This document shows, piece after piece, positions 36,918 to 44,653 of a stretch of DNA of 64,000 bases. The stretch lies in assembly GCF_027625995.1 (NCBI RefSeq), contig NZ_CP115396.1, positions 1,302,001 to 1,366,000 on the forward strand, read 5' to 3'. The notes below the pieces were generated by a model. That model had not been told where the DNA came from, searched no databases, and saw nothing but the letters and a program-made list of their open reading frames with translations. A program made the translations under genes and the position numbers. How positions within the stretch are numbered: the first letter of the stretch is position 1; each line of letters begins with the position of its first letter. The stretch comes from Hymenobacter yonginensis. Its GTDB lineage: Bacteria; Bacteroidota; Bacteroidia; Cytophagales; Hymenobacteraceae.

Positions 36918-37391
36918 ATGGCCACCATCAACTATTATACCGCCGAAGGCCTTCAGAAACTCAAGGACGAACTGCAGGACCTCAAAATCCGTGGCCGCTC
37001 TGAGGCTGCCGAAGCGCTGCGCGAAGCTCGCGACAAAGGCGACCTGAGCGAAAACGCGGAGTATGACGCCGCCAAGGAAGCCCAGGGCCTGCTGGAACTG
37101 AAAATATCGAAGCTCGAAGAAGTGGTCGGCAACGCCCGCATCCTCGACGAAGCCGGCCTCGACCTCACCAAAGTGCTCATCATGAGCAAGGTGAAGCTCA
37201 AGAATCTGAAAAATAACATGGTGCTCGACTACACGCTGGTAGCCGAGGAAGAAGCCAACCTGGCTGCCGGCAAAATCTCCGTAAAGTCGCCCATCGGCAA
37301 AGGCCTGCTGGGCAAGTCGGCCGGCGACAAAGCCGAGATTACCGTGCCCGCCGGCAAGCTGCAGTTCGAAATTTTGGAAATCAGTCGTTAA
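36918..37391 (+). CDS. greA: Transcription elongation factor GreA
   Basis: A 157-residue factor that rescues backtracked RNA polymerase by stimulating RNA cleavage. The ATG at 36918 begins MATINYYTAEGLQKLKDELQ. The coiled-coil tip has the acidic pair in ARDKGDLSENAEYDAAKE, which reaches the polymerase active site. The C-terminal FKBP-like domain ends VPAGKLQFEILEISR. An in-frame ATG at 36846 would run through the leader hairpin and is rejected. The stop is followed at once by a long inverted-repeat element. Confidence 0.97.
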   Translation: MATINYYTAEGLQKLKDELQDLKIRGRSEAAEALREARDKGDLSENAEYDAAKEAQGLLELKISKLEEVVGNARILDEAGLDLTKVLIMSKVKLKNLKNNMVLDYTLVAEEEANLAAGKISVKSPIGKGLLGKSAGDKAEITVPAGKLQFEILEISR

Positions 37392-37622
37392 GGGTGATTT
37401 TGGTGATGGAGTGATGAGGTGAACTGTGACAAGTGACAGGTCACAAGTGAACCGCCCCGCCATCAACCCGTAGAAAGCCAGACGGCGAAGCATCTTGCTT
37501 CGCCGTCTGGCTTTTTGCCTTACTTTGGCCTGACCGACAAAGGCCCTTTTCACCTGTCACGGTTCACCTCACACCTGTCACCTGTCACGGTTCACCTCAT
37601 CACCCCATCACCAAAATCACCA
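37392..37622. repeat. Long inverted-repeat element, GTGACAGGTGAACC family, between greA and the HIT-NuiA gene
   Basis: The left arm starts right after the greA stop (GGTGATTTTGGTGATGGAGT at 37393) and the right arm ends at 37621 with its complement. About 49 bp pair with three mismatches. The inside holds a second, separate hairpin (37474-37516). Related pieces lie at 34798-34930 and 41479-41530, and a short one near 61750-61770. Confidence 0.88.
37474..37516 (+). terminator. Strong terminator inside the repeat
   Basis: AAAGCCAGACGGCGAAGC (37474-37491) pairs perfectly with 37497-37514, followed by TT. It is the likely end of the greA transcript. Confidence 0.88.
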
Positions 37623-37631
37623 CCCACACCA

Positions 37632-38519
37632 ATGGCTTCCATTTTCTCGCGTATTGTGTCGGGCGAGCTGCCCGCGTATAAAGTAGCCGAGGACGACCAG
37701 CATCTGGCGTTTCTCGACATCACGCCGCTGGTGGAAGGCCACACGCTGGTGATTCCGAAACGCGAAATCGACTACATCTTCGATATGCCGGCCGAGGAGC
37801 TGGCGGCCCTGCACCTGTTTGCGCAGCGCGTAGCCAAGGGCGTGCAGGCGGCCGTGCCGTGCCGCCGAATTGGGGTGGCCGTTATCGGGCTGGAGGTGCC
37901 GCACGCCCACATTCACCTGATTCCGATGAACAAGGTGGCGGACATGAACTTCGCCAACCCCAAAATCAAGGTGGCCGAAGACCGAATGCAGGAACTGGCC
38001 GCTGCCATTGCCGCGCAGGTGCCCGCCGCCGTTGGCAGCCGCACTGTAGACGCTCTGGACACCAAAGGTGGCCGCGAAACCGCCGCTGCCAACGAGCCGG
38101 CAGCTTCCGCCACCGGCGCTGCCCCGGCCGACAGCACCACGGCGCAGCTGCAGCAACTCACGAAAGGGCTATTGTTTCTGAGTGAGTCGGATGCGGCGCT
38201 GGAGCCGGTGAGCTACGACGCGCCGGCCGGCCCGCTGACCGATGCGGCGCTGCTGCAGGCCGTAGGGGCCGAAGCCGGCAGCAAGGTGGAAACCCAGGAG
38301 CTGACCCTGTTCCTGCGCAACCACACCGCCGACGACGGTGTGCTCGGCGACCCGGCCCAGGCCAACCGCTTCAAGGCATTGCAGATGTACCTGAAGCAGG
38401 AGCTGCAGGACGTGAAGGTGTACCGCGTGGGCACCGGCCCGCAGGTGCAGGCTTACGCCCTCGGCCGCACCACCAGCGGCAAGCTGGCCGGCTTCAAAAC
38501 CGTGCTGACGGAAACGTAG
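37632..38519 (+). CDS. HIT hydrolase fused to a NuiA-like nuclease inhibitor domain
   Basis: 295 residues from the ATG at 37632; the longer frame only translates the repeat. Residues 1-130 are a HIT domain: MASIFSRIVSGELPAYKVAE, DITPLVEGHTLVIPKRE, and the active-site motif HAHIHLIPM with three histidines, as in nucleoside phosphoramidases. A low-complexity Ala/Thr/Glu linker follows (about 138-172). Residues 175-295 match the NuiA family: LTKGLLFLSESDAALEPVSY, then RFKALQMYLKQELQDVKVYR, VQAYALGRTTSGKLAGFKTV and the C-terminus LTET. NuiA proteins inhibit NucA-type DNA/RNA nucleases; the SES glutamate and the C-terminal Thr that I recall as metal-bridge residues of that inhibitor are both present. 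There is no signal peptide, so it is cytosolic. The fusion is unusual; these are normally separate proteins. Confidence 0.85.
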   Translation: MASIFSRIVSGELPAYKVAEDDQHLAFLDITPLVEGHTLVIPKREIDYIFDMPAEELAALHLFAQRVAKGVQAAVPCRRIGVAVIGLEVPHAHIHLIPMNKVADMNFANPKIKVAEDRMQELAAAIAAQVPAAVGSRTVDALDTKGGRETAAANEPAASATGAAPADSTTAQLQQLTKGLLFLSESDAALEPVSYDAPAGPLTDAALLQAVGAEAGSKVETQELTLFLRNHTADDGVLGDPAQANRFKALQMYLKQELQDVKVYRVGTGPQVQAYALGRTTSGKLAGFKTVLTET

Positions 38520-38524
38520 GAAGT

Positions 38525-38549
38525 GTGGCACGGACTTCAGTCCATAGCC
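38525..38549. repeat. Half copy of the GTGGCACGG element
   Basis: GTGGCACGGACTTCAGTCCA with ATAGCC matches the left arm of the element at 45148-45222 with a few changes and includes GGACTTCAGTCC, an internal palindrome. It lies 6 bp after the HIT-NuiA stop. No right arm is seen. Confidence 0.6.
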
Positions 38550-38609
38550 CCGCCGGCATGGCCCCAGCCTTGGTATAACGGCGTTGAAACCCTGCTCAGC
38601 AGATATATT

Positions 38610-38647
38610 GTGGTGCCGTACTCCTCCGGGGTGGCACCACTTTTTTT
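38610..38647 (+). terminator. Intrinsic terminator ahead of the M28 peptidase gene
   Basis: GTGGTGCC (38610-38617) pairs with GGCACCAC (38633-38640), then seven T. It lies about 90 bp past the HIT-NuiA stop and 13 bp before the M28 start, so it is either that gene's terminator or a leader hairpin of the peptidase gene. Confidence 0.8.
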
Positions 38648-38659
38648 GTGAATTGATTG

Positions 38660-40312
38660 ATGATGAAGCCAATAACTGCCTCCGTGCTGATCGCCCTGCT
38701 TCTGCTAAGCAGCGCGGCCCACGGCCAATCCGGAAAAAAAACACCCAAACCCCTCCGCAAGCCGCTAAGCAGCATCAGTCCGGCCGGGTTCAGGACCCAC
38801 GTGCAGTACCTCGCCGACGACCAGCTGCGCGGGCGGCAGCCGGGCACGTCGGGCTACAAAATGGCCGTCGACTACGTGGTGGCGCAGCTGCAGCAGCGCG
38901 GCGTGCAGCCAGCCGGCGAAAATGGCACGTTTCTGCAAACCGTGCAGCTGCGGCGCGCCATCACGGAAGCCGGGGCCACGCTGCGCCTGACACCGGCCAC
39001 GGGCCCGGCCAGCGCGCTGGTCTATGGCACTGACTTCACCTTGTATCCCAACCCCGAGCAGCCGAAAACGGCCGTGGAAGCCGGGCTGGTGTTTGCCGGC
39101 TTCGGCATCAGTGCGCCAGAGCTGGGGTATGACGACTACGCCGGCCTCGATGCCCGGGGCAAGGTGGTGGTGCTGACGCGGCTGGAGCCCACCCGTTTCC
39201 CCGACGCCGTGCGCCTCTACAACGCCGACCTGCTGACCGTGCTGCAAACCGCCGCCCGCCACGGCGCCGTGGGCGTGCTACTGGCCGCGCCCAAAACCAC
39301 CACGAAGCTGCCCGATCCGCCCAAAGGCCTCGTGAGCGTGTTGGGGGCCGACGGGAAAGTGGTGGTATCGCGCAGCTTCCAGCCGCAGATTCAGGTGGCG
39401 GGCTTCATCAGCGCGGCCACGCTGCAGCGGCTGTTTGCGGGAGCGGCTACTGATACCACGCGGGCCATGGCCGCCCTGAGGGCCGGCAAACCTGCTTCGG
39501 TGGCGCTGCTGCCGCGCCTGGCCGCCACCCAGCGCAGCCGCTACCAGGACGTGACCAGCTACAACGTTGTAGGTAAAATCGAAGGCGCCGACCCGCAGCT
39601 GCGGCAGGAGTACGTGGTGCACACTGCCCACCTCGACCACCTCGGCGTGGGCACCCCCGTGGCCGGCGACTCCATCTACAACGGCGCCCACGATAACGCC
39701 ACTGGCGTGACAACGCTGCTGGAAATTGCGGGCGTATATCAGCAGCTGAAGCCCAAGCAGCGGCCGAAACGCTCGGTGCTGCTGACGGTGGTGACGGGGG
39801 AGGAGCTGGGTTTGCTGGGCTCGGCGTACTTTGCCCGCAACCCCACCGTGCCTCGCGAAAAGCTGGTGGCCAACGTCAATACCGACATGCCCACCATTAT
39901 TGCGCCGCTGCTGTCGGTGGTGGCGCTGGGGGCCGAAAACTCCACGCTGGCCGCGCCGGTGGCGGAGGCGGCGCGGGCGCTGGGTGTCACGGTGGAAGCC
40001 GACCCCGAACCTGCCCAGAACCGTTTCATCCGCTCCGATCAGTACAGCTTTGTGACGCAGGGCATTCCGGCGCTGCACATCAAATACGGCAACAAAACAG
40101 CTGACGGCCGCAATAATCTAAGTGAGCAGGTGCAGAAGTGGCGCGCCGTCACGTACCACAAGCCCCAGGACGATATTAACGGGCAGTTCGACTTCGAGGC
40201 CGGCAAGACCTACGTTCAGCTGAACTTCCTGGTGGGCTATCTGGTGGCCAATTCCGCGCAGCGGCCCACCTGGAACCCAGGCAATTTCTTCGGGGAGCGG
40301 TTTGGGAAGTAG
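38660..40312 (+). CDS. Exported M28 family metallopeptidase with PA domain
   Basis: About 550 residues from the ATG at 38660 (38663 is the next ATG). MMKPITASVLIALLLLSSAAHGQ is a signal peptide. A PA-type insert spans about 110-270 (GYDDYAGLDARGKVVVLTRL). The M28 zinc site is complete: His in HTAHLDHLG, bridging Asp in NGAHDNATGV, Glu-Glu in TGEELGLLGS, Asp in NVNTDM and the last His in PALHIKYG. The enzyme is an aminopeptidase or carboxypeptidase acting in the periplasm or outside. It is convergent with the AI-2E family gene, only 3 bp apart, with no terminator between them, so the transcripts must overlap. Confidence 0.92.
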   Translation: MMKPITASVLIALLLLSSAAHGQSGKKTPKPLRKPLSSISPAGFRTHVQYLADDQLRGRQPGTSGYKMAVDYVVAQLQQRGVQPAGENGTFLQTVQLRRAITEAGATLRLTPATGPASALVYGTDFTLYPNPEQPKTAVEAGLVFAGFGISAPELGYDDYAGLDARGKVVVLTRLEPTRFPDAVRLYNADLLTVLQTAARHGAVGVLLAAPKTTTKLPDPPKGLVSVLGADGKVVVSRSFQPQIQVAGFISAATLQRLFAGAATDTTRAMAALRAGKPASVALLPRLAATQRSRYQDVTSYNVVGKIEGADPQLRQEYVVHTAHLDHLGVGTPVAGDSIYNGAHDNATGVTTLLEIAGVYQQLKPKQRPKRSVLLTVVTGEELGLLGSAYFARNPTVPREKLVANVNTDMPTIIAPLLSVVALGAENSTLAAPVAEAARALGVTVEADPEPAQNRFIRSDQYSFVTQGIPALHIKYGNKTADGRNNLSEQVQKWRAVTYHKPQDDINGQFDFEAGKTYVQLNFLVGYLVANSAQRPTWNPGNFFGERFGK

Positions 40313-40315
40313 CGG

Positions 40316-41365
40316 CTACGGCTGGGCCGCCGTGTCGGCAGGAGCGGGGCGGTGGCGGTTTTCGCGCTCAAACACGCGCATCAGCACCATGAAGTAGGAG
40401 AGCAGCAGCGGCCCGATGACCAGACCGAGGATGCCGAAAATCTCCACTCCCAGAATCACGCCCACCAGCGTGACGAGCGGGTGGATGTCGCCGATGCGGC
40501 GGGCCAGCACGATGCGCAGCAGGTTGTCGATGTTCATTACCACCACCAGCCCCAGCAGCAGAATGCCCACGCCCTGCCCGGTGTGGCCCTGCGCCAGCTT
40601 AACCAGCGCCGCCGGCCCCCATACCAGCGGGGTGCCCAGCACCGGAATGAAGGCCATGAAAAACGACACCATGCCCCAGAACAGGGCGTCGGGCACCTTA
40701 AACACCCAGAGCAGCAGCCCCGTCAGGATGGCCTGCACCAGCGAAATCAGGGCTTGGCCGAGCACGTTGGCGTGCACGTTGTTGCGCAGGGCCTCACCCA
40801 GCTCGCGCAGCGTTGCGTCGCGGAAGGGCAGGTAGCGGCGCAGGCCGTGCAGAAACCCTTCCTCCTGCACAAACATGAAGTAGAGCGTGAACAGCATCAG
40901 GCCGATGACGATGACGAAGTGTAGCAGCCCGCTGGCCAGCGAAGGCAGCCGCTGGCTGAGCCAGCCCAGGCCCTGCCGGATCAGCGTCTGTACGTTCTGG
41001 TCGGCCGTGAAGCTGACGCCGATGCGGCGCTCGAAGGCGTGCAGTACGGCCATGAGCTGGGTGGTGTCGGTGTGCACGGCGTAGAACTGCAGCCGGTTGA
41101 CGAGCATCAGGGTCAGGGCCGTGAAGGGCAGGATGATGACCACCAGCGCAAACGTCAGCAGCGTGGCGCTGGCCAGCTGCCGGTTCCAGTGGCGGCGGTG
41201 CACCAGCGCCGCCCACCACGGCCGCAGCACCACATACAGGATGCCCGCCCCGAACAGCCCGGTGATGTAGCTGCCCAGCCCAAACAGCACCAGCCCCGCC
41301 AGCACCAGCAGGCAGACAATCAGCAGCACGTATTGCTGCCGGGGAGTGTAGATGGAGTGCGACAT
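40316..41365 (-). CDS. AI-2E family (PerM-like) membrane transporter
   Basis: A 349-residue integral membrane protein with about eight spans. Early hydrophobic pairs (16-34, 36-54 and 65-90) are followed by a soluble loop with HAFERRIGVSF and then the family core: LHFVIVIGLMLFTLYFMFVQ, LRELGEALRNNVHANVLGQA, the FFMAFIPVLGTPLVWGPAAL stretch, and RIGDIHPLVTLVGVILGVEI. Members include exporters of the AI-2 signal and sodium/proton antiporters, so the substrate is open. The ATG is at 41363-41365. A short basic tail ends the chain. Confidence 0.9.
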   Translation of the reverse strand: MSHSIYTPRQQYVLLIVCLLVLAGLVLFGLGSYITGLFGAGILYVVLRPWWAALVHRRHWNRQLASATLLTFALVVIILPFTALTLMLVNRLQFYAVHTDTTQLMAVLHAFERRIGVSFTADQNVQTLIRQGLGWLSQRLPSLASGLLHFVIVIGLMLFTLYFMFVQEEGFLHGLRRYLPFRDATLRELGEALRNNVHANVLGQALISLVQAILTGLLLWVFKVPDALFWGMVSFFMAFIPVLGTPLVWGPAALVKLAQGHTGQGVGILLLGLVVVMNIDNLLRIVLARRIGDIHPLVTLVGVILGVEIFGILGLVIGPLLLSYFMVLMRVFERENRHRPAPADTAAQP

Positions 41366-41403
41366 GGCGGCAGGAATGGGCGGTGAACAAGACAGTATAC
41401 CAT

Positions 41404-41445
41404 AAAAAAACGGTCATTGAGAGGCAGTTGCCCTTTCAATGACCG
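41404..41445 (-). terminator. Terminator after the MFS gene
   Basis: CGGTCATTGA (41411-41420) pairs perfectly with TCAATGACCG (41436-41445); leftward a run of seven T follows (A run 41404-41410). It terminates transcripts coming from the MFS gene. Confidence 0.88.
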
Positions 41446-41478
41446 TCCTCTGCCGGCCGGGCGCAGTACACGTATCAC

Positions 41479-41530
41479 CGTTTACCTGTCACCTGTCACG
41501 GTTCACCTCATCACTTCATCACCCCTTCAC
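41479..41530. repeat. Single arm of the GTGACAGGTGAACC family overlapping the MFS stop
   Basis: On the minus strand this reads GGTGAAGGGGTGATGAAGTG, then ATGAGGTGAACCGTGACAGG, then TGACAGGTAAACGG. It lines up with the arms at 37392-37622. The last codons of the MFS gene (Val-Lys-Gly-stop) are inside it. Confidence 0.75.
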
Positions 41531-42688
41531 CCGACTAGCCAGCGCCGCCACGCACAGGCCCAGGCCGGCAATGATGGAAAACGACACCCGCAGGCTGGTG
41601 AAGCCGGCCACAATACCAATCAGCGGCGGCCCGAACAGAAACCCCAGGAACCCGACCGTGGACACGGCCGCCAGCGCCACGCTGGCCGGCATGGTGGTGG
41701 AGCGGCCCGCCGCCCCGTACACCAGCGGCACCACCGACGACACCCCGAACCCCACCAGCAGAAAGCCCAGAATAGCCGTGGGCAGGGCCGGCAGCGCCAC
41801 CGACAGCAGCAGTCCGGTAGCAGTGAGCAAACCGCTTAGCTGCAACGTGCGACGCAGTCCGTAGCGGTGCGCGAAGCCGTCGGCGATGAAGCGGCCGCCG
41901 GCCATGGTGCACATGAAGGCTGTGTTGCCGGCGCCCACCCAGGCGGCCTCGGCGTGCACCACCTTGCGGAAATACACCCCGCTCCAGTCGAACATAGCGC
42001 CCTCGCAGATCATGGAGCAGAACGCCAGCACCCCCAGCAGCAGCAGCGACTTGTCGGGCAGCGCGAACAGGGGCACCTTCACGTCGGCACCGATGCTGGC
42101 GTCGCGGGGGCGGATGGAGGTGCTGCAGGCTGCCACGCCCGCCACCACCAGCACGGCCACCAGCACGAAGTGCGGCAGCGGTGCCACCTGCCGGCCAATC
42201 ATGAGGGCGCCCAGCGCCGCCCCGGCAAAGCCCGCCAAACTCCAGAGCCCGTGGAACGAGGCCATGATGGACTTGCGGTGCAGCTGCTCTACGCCCACCG
42301 CCTGGGTGTTGACGGCAATATTAGACAGGTTGGACACGAAGCCAAACAGCACCAGCCCCGCCACCAGCAGCGGCACCGACTGCGCCAGCCCCAGCAGGAC
42401 CAGCCCCAGCGCGTAGCCCACAATGCCGCCCAGCACCACCCGACGGCTGCCTAGCCGCGCCACCAGCCACCCCGCCACCGGCAGTGAAGCCATGGAGCCC
42501 ACCGGCGCCGCCAGCAGCAGCAGCCCCAGCCGGGCTTCCGAAATACCCAGCTGCTGCTGGATGGTGGGAATGCGCGACGCCCAGGTGGCAAACGTGAGGC
42601 CCATCAGGAAAAACAGGACTCCCACGGCCACCCGGTAAACCTGGCGGGGCGGGCGGGAAACAGCAAGCGGCAAACGAAGCGTAAGCAT
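41519..42688 (-). CDS. MFS transporter (YbjJ-like)
   Basis: About 389 residues from the ATG at 42686-42688 (MLTLRLPLAVSRPPRQ); the longer frame from a GTG at 42832 runs through the promoter and leader. Twelve spans are expected. Family features: GLTFATWASRIPTIQQQLGI in the first helix and loop, VAGWLVARLGSRRVVLGG (the MFS loop 2-3 signature), FGFVSNLSNIAVNTQAVGVE, and MASFHGLWSLAGFAGAALGA. These recall the YbjJ and fucose-permease branch; the substrate is unknown. The C-terminus ...ASRVKG and the TGA stop lie inside a dispersed repeat, so the natural end may have been replaced. Confidence 0.9.
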   Translation of the reverse strand: MLTLRLPLAVSRPPRQVYRVAVGVLFFLMGLTFATWASRIPTIQQQLGISEARLGLLLLAAPVGSMASLPVAGWLVARLGSRRVVLGGIVGYALGLVLLGLAQSVPLLVAGLVLFGFVSNLSNIAVNTQAVGVEQLHRKSIMASFHGLWSLAGFAGAALGALMIGRQVAPLPHFVLVAVLVVAGVAACSTSIRPRDASIGADVKVPLFALPDKSLLLLGVLAFCSMICEGAMFDWSGVYFRKVVHAEAAWVGAGNTAFMCTMAGGRFIADGFAHRYGLRRTLQLSGLLTATGLLLSVALPALPTAILGFLLVGFGVSSVVPLVYGAAGRSTTMPASVALAAVSTVGFLGFLFGPPLIGIVAGFTSLRVSFSIIAGLGLCVAALASRVKG

Positions 42689-42733
42689 AGAAATAGGCAG
42701 AAAATCAGCAGAAAACCAGCCCCCGTAGGCCAC

Positions 42734-42773
42734 AAAAAAGCCCACTAACCCCTGCTGGCAGGAGTTGATGGGC
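42734..42773 (-). terminator. Terminator-like hairpin in the MFS leader
   Basis: Arms 42740-42755 and 42758-42773 pair over 16 bp with three non-Watson-Crick positions and a two-base loop; leftward six T follow (A run 42734-42739). It lies between the -7 box at 42821-42828 and the start codon at 42688, so it may be an attenuator. Confidence 0.75.
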
Positions 42774-42820
42774 GGGAGAGGCAGGGCAGGAGCAGCAGCA
42801 GCGCCAGGGCGCCGCCGCCA

Positions 42821-42828
42821 CAAAGATA
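42821..42828 (-). promoter_or_regulatory. -7 box for the MFS gene
   Basis: Minus strand TATCTTTG, an exact TAnnTTTG. The predicted leader is about 125 nt. Confidence 0.55.
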
Positions 42829-42969
42829 CCACTCAATCAGGAAGTTGCAGGCAGCGCGGAAATGCCCTGCCGCCCATCAGGGGTAAGATGGCAGAAAAGC
42901 ACTTTCCGGCGCCATTAGTTCCCGGATGAAAGCTGGGGCAAGGCGGGAAGCAGAGCCGTGCTGTGTATG
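42829..42969. other. Spacer without a recognised gene
   Basis: Between the MFS promoter and the palindromic element no gene, hairpin with T run or repeat word is seen. Together with its flanks this forms the gap between the nuclease stop (43081) and the MFS start. Confidence 0.4.
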
Positions 42970-43067
42970 AACGTCATGCTGAGCTTGCCGAAGCATCTCT
43001 GCCGCTTCGTTGCAGTGCCGATTGATTAGCCTCGGTAGGGATGCTTCGGCAAGCTCAGTATGACGTT
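42970..43067. repeat. Palindromic element, GTCATGC/GAAGCATCTC family, copy b
   Basis: AACGTCATGCTGAGCTTGCC followed by GAAGCATCTCTGCCG faces GGGATGCTTCGGCAAGCTCA and GTATGACGTT. It ends 13 bp before the stop codon of the nuclease gene. Confidence 0.9.
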
Positions 43068-43080
43068 CTGTTAAGAAGTT

Positions 43081-44520
43081 CTACCGCACCGGGCCCGTGT
43101 CTACCGTTTTCTGCAGACGGGTCTGGGCTTCCAGGGGAAGCTTGCTGAGCAGGTCGAGGCCGGTGGCGGCTTCCAGGGCGTCCACGCTCACGCGGTAGCG
43201 GCTCCAGTCGGGGTCAACGGTTTGGTCGTTGGGGGTGTCGATGGCAATGATGCGGGCCTGGCCGGCGGCAATGCGCTGCAGGTCGTTGGTGCCTTCGGGC
43301 AGCAGCACCAGCAGCTTCCAGACGCGGGCCGGCACCGTCACGCGTCCCTGGTCGATGGTGGTTTTGAGGCCGTTGAGGCCGGTGCCGCCTTTGCCATAGC
43401 ACCCCATCACCACGTACACTTCCTGGCCGCGCTGCACCTGAGCGCGGGTCCATTCCTCGAGGTTGCCCCAGGTGCGCTGGTTGTTGTTGGCCGCCTGCGG
43501 AATCATGTTGGTCATCAGGAAGGTGGCCGAGTTGTCGTCGAGGTCGGTGGTGCGGTCGGCGCTGGGGCAGTTATGACCTTTGTCGAAGCCGGAGCCGGAG
43601 TAGCTGTTGCGCGTGACGGCGTAGAACTGCCGCGGCAACGCCGGGTCGGGGCGGAAGTCATCCTGGCGCGGGGCTGCGCCCATCCAGGCGCGATTGAGGT
43701 GCCAGCTCACCCACGTGGGCGTGCCCCGCTGGGCGTTGTAGCCGATGGTGAACTGGGGCTTGGTGAGCAGGTAGTTGGTGGGGTTGTTGGCGTCGGCGGT
43801 GGCGCCGCTGGGGTTGCCCAGGGCCATGTTGTCGTCGCGGGTATTGGCGGATTGCCGGGGTGGTGGAGTGGGGGATTGGGTGGGTTTGGGGGGCTGGGGC
43901 GCGGAAGGCACGCTGCCGCCCGCCACAGCTGCGCCGCCAGCGGCTTCCAAGGCAATGTCGTCGATGTTGAGGCGGCCGGAGCCGCCGTCGGTTTTGCGGA
44001 TTTCCAGGCGCAGCGGCGCGGGCGTGGGACCGGCCTGGAAGGTGGTGCTGAGCAAGCGCGGGCTTTGCACCCGCACTGGCTGCCCGATACGACGGAACGT
44101 GCGGCCGCCATCCACGCTGCCCCACAGCTCCCAAGTGGCGGCGGCATCCTGCCCGTACAGCGCGCTGCTGACCCGGATGGTGCGCACGCCGGCCGGCGCA
44201 TCGAAGTTCATGCGCACCCGGCCCTTGCCGCGCAGGCGGGCGGCGTGCTCGCCGTGCTTGTGGTCCTGCTCTGAGGAGCCGATCAGGGCGTCTTCAAAGT
44301 ACCACAGCCCCGTGCCCAGCGGCTCAGCCGCGGCCGTGTAGGCGCCTTTGCTGCCCGCCTCAAAGGTTTCAGGAAAGGCGGTGCTCGCCTGTGCCACGCC
44401 GCGGCCGCCCGACTCCACCGGAATAGCCGGAGGCCCCTCGGGCAGTGGCGGGCGGGTAGTCTCGACGGGCGCCTGCGAGCAGGCCAGCAACGGAAGCAAA
44501 AGCAGCGGGAAAAGGCGCAT
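43081..44520 (-). CDS. DNA/RNA non-specific endonuclease (NucA/NUC1 family) lipoprotein
   Basis: About 479 residues from the ATG at 44518-44520. MRLFPLLLLPLLAC is a lipoprotein signal with lipidated Cys14. Residues about 50-195 look like a beta-sandwich (FEDALIGSSEQDHKHGEHAA, then LNIDDIALEA) of the kind that binds sugars or surfaces. A Pro/Ser/Thr linker leads to the nuclease domain (about 245-440). Its signature is GFDKGHNCPSADRT with catalytic His316 (DKGH in place of the common DRGH), followed by NMIPQAANNNQRTWGNLE with the metal-binding Asn and Glu. Such nucleases cut DNA and RNA without sequence preference. The lipid anchor places it on the envelope. A NuiA-like inhibitor domain is encoded about 5 kb away. 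Confidence 0.92.
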   Translation of the reverse strand: MRLFPLLLLPLLACSQAPVETTRPPLPEGPPAIPVESGGRGVAQASTAFPETFEAGSKGAYTAAAEPLGTGLWYFEDALIGSSEQDHKHGEHAARLRGKGRVRMNFDAPAGVRTIRVSSALYGQDAAATWELWGSVDGGRTFRRIGQPVRVQSPRLLSTTFQAGPTPAPLRLEIRKTDGGSGRLNIDDIALEAAGGAAVAGGSVPSAPQPPKPTQSPTPPPRQSANTRDDNMALGNPSGATADANNPTNYLLTKPQFTIGYNAQRGTPTWVSWHLNRAWMGAAPRQDDFRPDPALPRQFYAVTRNSYSGSGFDKGHNCPSADRTTDLDDNSATFLMTNMIPQAANNNQRTWGNLEEWTRAQVQRGQEVYVVMGCYGKGGTGLNGLKTTIDQGRVTVPARVWKLLVLLPEGTNDLQRIAAGQARIIAIDTPNDQTVDPDWSRYRVSVDALEAATGLDLLSKLPLEAQTRLQKTVDTGPVR

Positions 44521-44653
44521 AGCAGCAGAGTAGGGCGGTAGAGAAACGAGGAGTGGCGCGAAGTTTGACACCCGCCTGGTCCGGGAACGAGGACGGGAAG
44601 ATTGCCCCGCGAATCGGCCTGAAAACTACGTGAATCCTTTTATTTCCTTTCCG

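Noticed and set aside
37515-37631. N-terminal extension of the HIT-NuiA protein
   Set aside because: It translates the right arm of the repeat; MASIFSRIV is the normal HIT start.
42689-42832. N-terminal extension of the MFS protein
   Set aside because: It starts at the -7 box and runs through the leader hairpin.
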